DNA of 64,000 nucleotides from assembly GCF_009728145.1 (NCBI RefSeq), contig NZ_WOCA01000019.1:1-64000 (forward strand). Direction: 5' to 3'. The notes below the pieces were generated by a model. The model was not told where the DNA came from. It ran no database searches and saw only the letters and a list, made by a program, of their open reading frames with translations. Shown here piece by piece: positions 44,489-51,530 of the stretch. The first letter of the stretch is position 1; each line of letters starts with the position of its first letter. A program made the translations under genes and the position numbers. Source of the DNA: Ornithinibacillus caprae. Lineage in GTDB: Bacteria > Bacillota > Bacilli > Bacillales > Amphibacillaceae.

Positions 44489-45904
44489 TTAAAGAATGAA
44501 TACTGCTACCACTGTCATAACAATTAAACCTACTATTACTGGGAAGAAGTTTTTCCGTACGAGATCCATTACTGAAACTCCACACAATCCAGCAATTGCA
44601 ATTAAAGAAGACCAAGCTACGAGCGTTCCTCCACCAGTCCATATTGCCCCCATTTGTCCAATTGCTGCTAAAGTGGTGGCATCGATTGAAGCAGTTTCTA
44701 AAGATGATGCTAACGCACCTGTTAATGGAAGTCCTGAAAACCCTGAACCATCCAAGCCTGAAATAATTCCGATGATTAGCAGACTAAATGCTGCAAGCAC
44801 TGCACTTTGAGGTAAAAAGCTTTGGGTTGCTTCTACTAAACCAAAAAGGAATGAAGGTCCCTCTTCTACCCCTAAAATATTCCCTGAAAAGTCGGTACTT
44901 CCTAAGAAAAAGAAACCTGCAATCGGAATAACTGGTCCCATTGCTTTAAACGCAAAGACAAAGCCGTCGGTAATATGATTGGTAATATAATCAAGTGCTT
45001 GATGTTTTCCAAACGCAATGGTTGAAAGTAATAATAAAATTACTGCTACACCGCCTACAAATGCAGCCCCGTCTCCACCTGCTAATCCATCACTACCAGA
45101 GTATAGCTTATTAAATAACATATAGACTACAACTGCAAGTAAAGATAAAGGAACTAATATCGCGAATATCTTACTCCACGTGGTTAGATGTTCAGTCTTC
45201 GGTTTATTAGTAGACCTTTCTTGAGTTTGTAACAATTGTAAATCAAGTTCATTTCTTTCATCATGTTTAGACCGGATTGTTTTTCGATACATCAGGTATG
45301 CAAGTAGTATTGCCACGCCACCAGCAATTAATGATAAAATTAATGCTTGATCGGCAACAGCTCCTGCATCAATTTCTGTTGTAGACGCAGATAAACTTGG
45401 AGCAACTTGAACAATGTAATCTGAGGATAGTGCCATCCCTTGCCCAGCAATTGCAATCGCAACCGCAGCAGTCATTGCAGGTAATCCAGCTCGAATTGCT
45501 GCTGGTACTAACAGCGCACAAATTAATGGCACTGCTGGCGTTGGCCAGAAGAACAAAGAAATAACATACGTAACCCCAATGAGTACGAAAAATGATACAT
45601 GACCATTTACCATCATCTTTTGAATCGGTTGGATCATACGTACATCTGCTCCTAAGTCCTTTAAGGAATTAAGCAATGCCAACATGAAGGTAATGATTAA
45701 AAAGATACTAAACAATTCCTGAGCTGCAACTAAGTTGGCATTAAAAATTGCTGTAAACCCATCAATTAAACTTCCTTTATACACCCAAGCAATGATGAAT
45801 GTTCCAAGTAATGTGGGTAATACGACCCCTTTACGAAAAATCATCGTCCCAATAATGATCAGTGTAAATAATCCATATAACCAATGGGAAACCGTTAGTT
45901 CCAC
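44489..45904 (-). CDS. Ion-transporter-superfamily permease, substrate unknown
   Basis: A 471-residue membrane protein with about 11-12 helices in two halves. It resembles the NhaC/GntP/CitM-type ion transporters in layout: hairpin-like segments such as FFWPTPAVPLICALLVPA in the first half and SGLDGSGFSGLPLTGAL in the second. The start is GTG at 45904, six bases after AAGGAAG. It is monocistronic with its own terminator. I cannot name the substrate. Organic anion or sodium/proton exchange are both possible. Confidence 0.7.
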   Translation of the reverse strand: MELTVSHWLYGLFTLIIIGTMIFRKGVVLPTLLGTFIIAWVYKGSLIDGFTAIFNANLVAAQELFSIFLIITFMLALLNSLKDLGADVRMIQPIQKMMVNGHVSFFVLIGVTYVISLFFWPTPAVPLICALLVPAAIRAGLPAMTAAVAIAIAGQGMALSSDYIVQVAPSLSASTTEIDAGAVADQALILSLIAGGVAILLAYLMYRKTIRSKHDERNELDLQLLQTQERSTNKPKTEHLTTWSKIFAILVPLSLLAVVVYMLFNKLYSGSDGLAGGDGAAFVGGVAVILLLLSTIAFGKHQALDYITNHITDGFVFAFKAMGPVIPIAGFFFLGSTDFSGNILGVEEGPSFLFGLVEATQSFLPQSAVLAAFSLLIIGIISGLDGSGFSGLPLTGALASSLETASIDATTLAAIGQMGAIWTGGGTLVAWSSLIAIAGLCGVSVMDLVRKNFFPVIVGLIVMTVVAVFIL

Positions 45905-45975
45905 ATGTATCTTCCTTTCTAAGTTGACTGTGCTATAGCCTATGCATGACTATGTCAAGCGGTGAAAGGAAAATT

Positions 45976-46015
45976 AAAACCCCAAAGTCAACAGTAATTG
46001 CTGAGACTTTGAGGT
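45976..46015 (-). terminator. Terminator of the 46016-47445 gene group
   Basis: AACCCCAAAGTC pairs with GACTTTGAGGTT with one mismatch, and TTTTAATTTT follows on the minus strand. Confidence 0.78.
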
Positions 46016-46510
46016 TCATTCTTGTTGTAAATCTTCACGAACTAATTGAAATGATTCACTTTGTCCATTCCATATAACTTCAACTTCTATTGATTTTTCA
46101 GGATTATTAAAGACATCATCACTACCATGACTTAGGTTGAAAACGGTGTCTTGAGGTGATTCATCTTCATACGTACTCCTAGAACTCCTAGATCCTAGTT
46201 TTATTTCCAAATGTTCCACTGACTTTAAGTCATTTATATCTCCTTTATATTCAACAAAACTTTCATCCTCATGCCAATAATCCCGTTCCATCCTTCCGTC
46301 TAGTTCGAACATCACTTCTTCACCTTCTATTACATACTCTCCCCTCCAATGTTCACTCTCACCGACATATTTATAATCAAGTTTTTTATAATAGTCACCT
46401 TCTTCCTGTTCAACATTTTTTTCATGTTCATTCTGGCCCATTACAAGATTAGCTGCTACCACAAAAAATAATATCCCAAGGAGTCCGAATAAAAGTTTTT
46501 GTTGATTCAT
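46016..46510 (-). CDS. Exported or anchored protein of unknown function
   Basis: A 164-residue protein with an N-terminal hydrophobic segment (about 6-26) that could be a signal peptide or anchor, then a very acidic domain with many Tyr, Trp and Ser residues. I do not recognise it. GGGAGGTG precedes the ATG. Third of three same-strand genes (47445 to 46016), all apparently of unknown role. It and its neighbour share the plan of one anchor plus an acidic extracellular domain. Confidence 0.7.
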   Translation of the reverse strand: MNQQKLLFGLLGILFFVVAANLVMGQNEHEKNVEQEEGDYYKKLDYKYVGESEHWRGEYVIEGEEVMFELDGRMERDYWHEDESFVEYKGDINDLKSVEHLEIKLGSRSSRSTYEDESPQDTVFNLSHGSDDVFNNPEKSIEVEVIWNGQSESFQLVREDLQQE

Positions 46511-46576
46511 TCCTACACCTCCCTAACCTGCACACGATATTCCAATACTCTTCCCTCTCTATTATCAAAAGCAATA

Positions 46577-47278
46577 CTACTCTTTATTTACTTGATGCAT
46601 TTCATCTTTTAAATAAAAACGTCCAATCTCTTTATTTTTCAACGTAACTACAACATCAACATCCGTTGAATGACTTAAGAGGCGATCCTTATCTTCTTCG
46701 GAAATTTCTTGTTTTTCTGTATTAAGTTCATATGCTAGTGTATACCAACCACCACGAATTGTAGAAATCACAGGATTACCTTGATAACCACTTGTTTCGG
46801 TGAATAAGTTATATCTAAACATTTCGTCCATCACATCCTTCATTGTTTCCTGTGGCTCTAGATGAACTTTTACACCATTTTCATAGATCTTATCCTTTGG
46901 ATCAAAACCTTTAATACTACCAAGTGGGTCATCCCACAAATTAGTTAGTCCAAGTTCATATCTTAGATAAATTGGTTGGATCTCTTCCTCTGTTACATCC
47001 TCTTCATTAATATCTTCACTGAACCATGGGTCGTACTTTTCTGCATGAATTCCCACTAAACCTATTTCAATCTGTAATACCTCTTCATCTCCCTTGGGAA
47101 GCAGTAATATATCTTCTTCAGCTATATTATCAGTTAATTTTTCACTATCATAGAACATAGAGAAAAGAATAAGTACACTAATCAAAATTACAGCAGAAAT
47201 CCATCCTTTAGAGACGTTCTTTATCCTTTTACGCTGATTTTTATTAAATTCATCCGTTTTAGAGGACAATTTACCCAT
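46577..47278 (-). CDS. Membrane-anchored protein of unknown function
   Basis: A 233-residue protein: a basic N-terminus, one membrane helix (about 28-44) and an acidic extracellular domain of nearly 190 residues. Not recognised. AGGGGGT lies before the ATG at 47278. It sits between the small zinc-ribbon gene and the 164-residue gene, and probably shares their transcript. Confidence 0.7.
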   Translation of the reverse strand: MGKLSSKTDEFNKNQRKRIKNVSKGWISAVILISVLILFSMFYDSEKLTDNIAEEDILLLPKGDEEVLQIEIGLVGIHAEKYDPWFSEDINEEDVTEEEIQPIYLRYELGLTNLWDDPLGSIKGFDPKDKIYENGVKVHLEPQETMKDVMDEMFRYNLFTETSGYQGNPVISTIRGGWYTLAYELNTEKQEISEEDKDRLLSHSTDVDVVVTLKNKEIGRFYLKDEMHQVNKE

Positions 47279-47307
47279 GGAATACCCCCTTCATGAACAC
47301 ATAAGAT

Positions 47308-47445
47308 TTATATTGAAGATGAATTCGCTTCACTTGAACATTCCTGACAGAATAATTCTCCACTTTCGTGAACACCGTTCAAAAAACCATTTTCACAGTA
47401 TACTTCTTTGCCACATTTCTCACATTCCCCAACTAATTCACGCAT
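47308..47445 (-). CDS. 45-residue zinc-ribbon protein
   Basis: A tiny protein with two cysteine pairs, CEKC (residues 8-11) and CQEC (35-38), as in a rubredoxin-like zinc ribbon, with one further cysteine between them. AAAGGAGTG stands nine bases before the ATG at 47445; the frame is open further upstream to 47526, but without a site. First gene of the three-gene group. Function unknown. Confidence 0.7.
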   Translation of the reverse strand: MRELVGECEKCGKEVYCENGFLNGVHESGELFCQECSSEANSSSI

Positions 47446-47507
47446 TAATAAACACTCCTTTTTCCACAGTATAGAATAAATGACTAATTTATGAAATAGT
47501 CTGGAAT

Positions 47508-47590
47508 AAAACTCGGCATTCACCAAGCCTTTATGATGAATGCCTTAGTAGCAATTATGTAGGATAAGAAAATTTCTTACCCTACCAAAA
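47508..47590 (+). repeat. Two-hairpin dispersed element, copy B
   Basis: First hairpin CATTCACCA with TGATGAATG, linker GCCTTAGTAGCA, and second hairpin GTAGG.TAAGAAA paired with TTTCTTA.CCTAC. The second hairpin differs from copies C and D at matched positions on both arms, so pairing is kept. Confidence 0.78.
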
Positions 47591-47591
47591 G

Positions 47592-47624
47592 AAAAAGATA
47601 GCCTCTTGAGAAGCTATCCTTTTG
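47592..47624 (-). terminator. Terminator of thiT
   Basis: AAAAGGATAGC pairs with GCTATCTTTTT on the minus strand across a ten-base loop, then runs into T-rich sequence. Confidence 0.82.
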
Positions 47625-47639
47625 TGAGCGGAATTGTTT

Positions 47640-48215
47640 TTATGCTGCCGTACTTAGTAAGGCTTTTGGTTGCTTATTAAATAAGAAGAAGACAACAACC
47701 GTACATAAAATGATTGACGGCACAATGTAAGAGATATTATAAATTAATGAATATACCCAGATGTTTGTAAATTCTGGTGGCATATACTCTGCAAAGAAAA
47801 CAACTCCTGCAACAAAATGCGCAGCAAATCGTAACATAGAACCTATGATAATCCCAAATGTTATATATGTTAGATAGGTTTTCGTTTGCCCTTCTTTAAG
47901 AGCTTCTTTAATTTGCTTAGCAAAGACACCAGCAAATCCTAATACGGTAAATGCTACAATATAATCTAGAAAACCTTGAACTGGGTGCATAATCCATGCG
48001 CCAAACGGAATTTGTAATGCTCCCCAAATAAGGCCCGCAAGCAGTCCACCTTTTATCCCCCAGCGGAATGCTACAATAAAGATTGGAATCATTGCAAATG
48101 AGATAGACCCACCTTGCGCCCAAATCTTAAACGATAATGGAATAATATCAAGTACTAAAGCTAAAGCAGCAAAAATGGCCACCTCAATTAAAAATAAAGT
48201 TTTTTTCGAATTCAT
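47640..48215 (-). CDS. thiT: ThiT, thiamine-specific ECF transporter S component
   Basis: A 191-residue membrane protein with six helices, the size of ThiT (YuaJ). The family's N-terminal block LALVLDIIPL and the GGSISFAMIPIFIVAFRWG segment match, and GVVFFAEYMPPE lies in the loop known to bind thiamine. It takes up thiamine together with the shared EcfAA'T module encoded elsewhere. A TPP riboswitch upstream confirms the role. GGGGAGG precedes the ATG. Confidence 0.93.
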   Translation of the reverse strand: MNSKKTLFLIEVAIFAALALVLDIIPLSFKIWAQGGSISFAMIPIFIVAFRWGIKGGLLAGLIWGALQIPFGAWIMHPVQGFLDYIVAFTVLGFAGVFAKQIKEALKEGQTKTYLTYITFGIIIGSMLRFAAHFVAGVVFFAEYMPPEFTNIWVYSLIYNISYIVPSIILCTVVVFFLFNKQPKALLSTAA

Positions 48216-48240
48216 GTAATTTCCTCCCCTTCATGTAATC

Positions 48241-48269
48241 TAAAAATCTAGTCTACTACTAGATTTTTA
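48241..48269 (-). terminator. Second hairpin in the thiT leader
   Basis: A perfect 11-base inverted repeat, TAAAAATCTAG, with a seven-base loop lies between the riboswitch terminator and thiT. It ends in TTTTTA on the minus strand and could be a back-up terminator or an mRNA-stabilising stem. Confidence 0.55.
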
Positions 48270-48273
48270 AACA

Positions 48274-48331
48274 CAAAAAAAGCAATGCCGAGGGGAAGCT
48301 TCCTGATGGGGAATCCGCTCACATTGCTTTT
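48274..48331 (-). terminator. Riboswitch-controlled terminator before thiT
   Basis: AAAGCAATG pairs with CATTGCTTT around an internally structured loop and ends in T7 on the minus strand. It lies about 20 bases after the TPP aptamer, as expected for transcriptional control. Confidence 0.85.
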
Positions 48332-48349
48332 AATCCATCAAAAAAGCCA

Positions 48350-48437
48350 CCATCCCTACGCTAGTACTAACTAACAGGTTCAAAGGGTCAGAACATTACT
48401 CATGTTCACTCTCAGCCATTCGGCTCCCCCTGTAGGC
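48350..48437 (-). ncRNA. TPP riboswitch (THI element)
   Basis: Read on the minus strand, the conserved parts come in order: CAGGGGGAGC, GGCTGAGA, a variable stem, GACCC(T)TTGAACCTG, and GCGTAGGGA. The closing stem pairs 48432-48436 with 48355-48359. Thiamine pyrophosphate would stabilise the fold and favour the terminator at 48274, shutting off thiT. Confidence 0.95.
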
Positions 48438-48560
48438 TTTACATTCACTTTTTTTGCTACAAGTATTGTAACCTACTTTTCAGATATTTACAATGAAAGA
48501 TTATTTGACCTTTTTCTAGCGCTTCTCTTTTGGAATTATCGACCTTGGCAACAAAGAAAA

Positions 48561-48588
48561 CCCCCAATTCACCACAGAATTGGGGGAT
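48561..48588 (-). terminator. Terminator of pepF
   Basis: CCCCCAATTC pairs perfectly with its mirror over a six-base loop and is followed by TTTTC on the minus strand. Ten bases past the pepF stop. Confidence 0.9.
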
Positions 48589-48597
48589 ACTCTCAAA

Positions 48598-50388
48598 TTA
48601 TAAAGTTACAAATTCTTCAACGTCTTTTACACATAATGCAATTGCTTCTTCCCAGAAATTTGGTTTGGTTAGATCTACATTTAAGTGCTTCTTCGCTAAG
48701 TCTTCTACTTTCATACTACCAGTATCACGTAGTAATGCGATATAGTCATCTTCAAAGCTTCCACCTTTTTCAACTGCGTGCGCATAGATTCCTAGACTAA
48801 ATAGGTAACCGAATGTATACGGGAAGTTATAGAAAGGTACCCCAGTGATATGGAAGTGCAATTTAGATGACCAGAAGTTTGGGTCATATTCACCTAGTGC
48901 ATCACTATATGCTTCTTTTTGCGCTTCTATCATTAATTCATTCAAACGTTCAACAGAAACTAATCCTTGTTTACGCTCTTCATAAAAGCGAGTTTCAAAT
49001 AAGAAGCGTGCGTGTATATTCATGAAGAATGCAACACTACGTCCAATTTTATCCTCAAGCAATGCTTGTTTTTCTTCTTTATTCTGAGCACTCTTAACAG
49101 ATGCATCGGCAACGATCATTTCTGCAAATGTTGAAGCTGTTTCTGCAACATTCATTGCATAGCCTTGATTTAAACCATGGATATCGTTCATTACATGTTG
49201 GTGATATGCATGTCCTAATTCATGTGCTAATGTTGAAATATTAGAGGTAGTACCAGAGTAGGTCATAAACACACGAGTTTGTTCACTATCTGGAAAACTT
49301 GTACAGAATCCACCCGGTCGTTTACCAGGGCGATCTTCTGCTTCAATCCAACGTTTTTCAAACGCCATTTCAGCAAAGTCAGCCATTTTGGGACTGAATT
49401 CACGGAAGTGATCTACGATAAAGTTAGCACCTTCTGTATAACTAGATTTTTTCACAGATTTAGAAATTGGGGCATTCACATCATAAATACTTAGCTTATC
49501 TAAGCCTAACAATTCAGCTTTTTTATTTAAAAACTTTACAAAATGCTGCTTGTTATTAGAGATAGCTGTCCACATTGCATGTAATGTTTCTTCTTCCATA
49601 CGGTTAATGGCTAATGGTTCTTTAAGTACATTTTCCCATCCTCTATGTTTATATGTCTGCAAACGGAATCCGGCTAAATGGTTCAATGTTTGTCCAAATA
49701 AATCTGCATGATCAGACCATGCCTTACTGATTTGTTCGAAGACATGTTTACGTACTTCTCGATCAGGATTACTCATTTTGTTGGCTGCTTGTCCAACAGA
49801 ATAGGAATTAACTTGTCCATCTTCTTCAATTTCTACTGTCATATTTCCAACGATTGTTTCATACATTTGTCCCCATGCATGATATCCATCCACAGCTAAG
49901 TCATTAATTAATACCTCTTGGTCACCGGATAGTAACTCTTTTGCCTTATTTCTTGTTTCACTTAACACAAAAGATAATTCATGAAGACGTTCATCAGTAA
50001 TTAATTCATCCCAAGCTTCATCATCAAGTTCTACAAGCTTTTGGTCAAAATTTGTTTTCACTGCATCCATTTCTGCCTTTAATGCACTACGTTTTCCGAC
50101 TAATAAATTTGCTGCTCCGTCTTTTACATTTTGTGCACTTAAACAGCTAATAAAAGCAAAAGATTCACGTAACTTTTTCATTGTGCTTTCTAATTGCTTC
50201 GTTATATTCACTAATTTGGTAGTGCGTGTTTCGCTATTACCCGGATCAAAATCATCAACAGATGTACCAAGCTTCTTGATCTCATCTTGTACAGTACGTA
50301 AGTATGTTTGAAATTCTTTAGACTCACTTCCACCTGGGAAAATCACATCCAAATCCCATGTTTGGCTATATTCTTTCGTGCCTTGCAT
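48598..50388 (-). CDS. pepF: M3-family oligoendopeptidase F
   Basis: A 596-residue cytosolic zinc metallopeptidase. The active-site HELGHAYHQH holds the HExxH zinc motif, with the third ligand in NVAETASTFAEM downstream. The length of about 600 fits the PepF/M3B group. It degrades short peptides. AGGAGAGA precedes the ATG. It stands alone between its terminator and a repeat-bearing gap. Confidence 0.93.
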   Translation of the reverse strand: MQGTKEYSQTWDLDVIFPGGSESKEFQTYLRTVQDEIKKLGTSVDDFDPGNSETRTTKLVNITKQLESTMKKLRESFAFISCLSAQNVKDGAANLLVGKRSALKAEMDAVKTNFDQKLVELDDEAWDELITDERLHELSFVLSETRNKAKELLSGDQEVLINDLAVDGYHAWGQMYETIVGNMTVEIEEDGQVNSYSVGQAANKMSNPDREVRKHVFEQISKAWSDHADLFGQTLNHLAGFRLQTYKHRGWENVLKEPLAINRMEEETLHAMWTAISNNKQHFVKFLNKKAELLGLDKLSIYDVNAPISKSVKKSSYTEGANFIVDHFREFSPKMADFAEMAFEKRWIEAEDRPGKRPGGFCTSFPDSEQTRVFMTYSGTTSNISTLAHELGHAYHQHVMNDIHGLNQGYAMNVAETASTFAEMIVADASVKSAQNKEEKQALLEDKIGRSVAFFMNIHARFLFETRFYEERKQGLVSVERLNELMIEAQKEAYSDALGEYDPNFWSSKLHFHITGVPFYNFPYTFGYLFSLGIYAHAVEKGGSFEDDYIALLRDTGSMKVEDLAKKHLNVDLTKPNFWEEAIALCVKDVEEFVTL

Positions 50389-50555
50389 CTAATCTCTCCT
50401 TTTAAAAAAATCAGTATATTTTCTATAATAACAATTTCTTTATAATTTTTCACTACATTTATTTAGAAAATCGAAATATTTTTTAACTAATTTTTTCCAA
50501 TTAGATGTTTGTAAAGTGTTTCGTTTTTGATTAAAATGCTTAATATTATGGTTAG

Positions 50556-50659
50556 CCGCTTTGCCCCGCTACGGAAATGCATTTCGCTTTCACAGTGACT
50601 GTAAGGAGCTTGACAGATGTCGCCCTTGTGCTGGAAGTGAAAGCAACTGCCCAAAGCGG
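50556..50659. repeat. Dispersed repeat, family 2, copy 2
   Basis: About 104 bases, richer in GC than its surroundings. It is bounded by inverted CCGCTTTG/CAAAGCGG, with a nested pair GCTTTCAC/GTGAAAGC (50586-50593 and 50637-50644), so it can fold into one long hairpin. Its right-central part shares 29 identical bases with 8430-8510. The rest of the 50389-50850 gap shows no gene. Confidence 0.7.
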
Positions 50660-50852
50660 AAATCACGTTGCTGTTACTTGGCCATTAACAATGTGTATTC
50701 TAAACCTTTTTTCTGCGTATTCGATATCTTTTGCGCATCTAACAAAATAAGAATCTGTTAAGTATTAAATGAAGCCGCGTTCCGTTCAATCCCCTTACCC
50801 TACAAACTTTTTGATGAAAGGTAGAAAACCTCTAAAAACAAAAAACATTTAC

Positions 50853-50881
50853 TTGACTTCTCCTAATTATGAATATATACT
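50853..50881 (+). promoter_or_regulatory. SigmaA promoter of the YceI gene
   Basis: TTGACT and TATACT are separated by 17 bases. Just downstream, AAGTAAC occurs twice in tandem (50882-50898), partly followed by TTACGT, which could be an operator for a MarR/HxlR-type repressor. Confidence 0.7.
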
Positions 50882-50933
50882 AAGTAACATAAAGTAACTT
50901 ACGTATTAAAAATTATATTTGGAGGGAAATACA

Positions 50934-51470
50934 ATGACAAAAACAGTTTGGAATGTAGATGCAGCGCATAGTGAGTTAGGTTTTTCTGTAAAACATATGA
51001 TGATCTCAAAAGTAAAAGGTACTTTTGAAAAATTTGATGCAGTAATTGAAGCTGATCTTGATGATTTAACTGATTCAAAAATTGAGGTTACTGTAGATTT
51101 AGATAGCATTAATACACGAAATGAAGATCGTGACAACCATTTAAAATCAGCTGATTTCTTTGATGCTGAAAATCATCCTAAAATGACATTTGTTGCTACA
51201 GATGTGAAGAAAAAATCTGATAACAATTTTGACCTAGTTGGAGACTTGACGATTCGTGGAACTACAAATTCTGTTACAGTAGATGTTACGCTAGAAGGTG
51301 TAAGTAAAGACCCAATGAGCGGAAACGAAGTTGCTGGATTCAGTGGTCAAGCCACAATTAATCGTAAAGACTTTGGTCTAACGTGGAATGTTGCTGTTGA
51401 AACTGGTGGAGTTCTAGTAGGAGAAGAAGTTAAAATCAACTTTGAAATTGAAGCACATAAACAAGCATAA
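50934..51470 (+). CDS. yceI: YceI-family lipid-binding protein
   Basis: A 178-residue YceI protein, a lipocalin-like barrel that binds isoprenoid lipids. The opening TVWNVDAAHSELGFSVKHMM and the later NRKDFGLTWNVAVETGG are typical. There is no signal peptide, so it is cytosolic, unlike E. coli YceI. GGAGG lies nine bases before the ATG at 50934. A strong promoter with a possible operator is upstream and a terminator follows. Confidence 0.9.
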   Translation: MTKTVWNVDAAHSELGFSVKHMMISKVKGTFEKFDAVIEADLDDLTDSKIEVTVDLDSINTRNEDRDNHLKSADFFDAENHPKMTFVATDVKKKSDNNFDLVGDLTIRGTTNSVTVDVTLEGVSKDPMSGNEVAGFSGQATINRKDFGLTWNVAVETGGVLVGEEVKINFEIEAHKQA

Positions 51471-51472
51471 TG

Positions 51473-51502
51473 AAAAGGCGCATGGTAAGATGCGCCTTTT
51501 CT
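51473..51502 (+). terminator. Terminator of the YceI gene
   Basis: AAAAGGCGCAT pairs with ATGCGCCTTTT over a six-base loop. With T on both sides it may also serve the convergent permease gene. Confidence 0.88.
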
Positions 51503-51530
51503 TATGATCTATAATTTCTATTACTATAGA

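Noticed and set aside
48402-48800. A 132-codon plus-strand open frame
   Set aside because: It is antisense to the TPP riboswitch and the end of pepF and has no ribosome site; a shadow frame.
50561-50761. A 66-codon cysteine-rich open frame on the plus strand
   Set aside because: It lies inside the palindromic family 2 repeat, has no ribosome site, and its residues come from the inverted repeat; not a gene.
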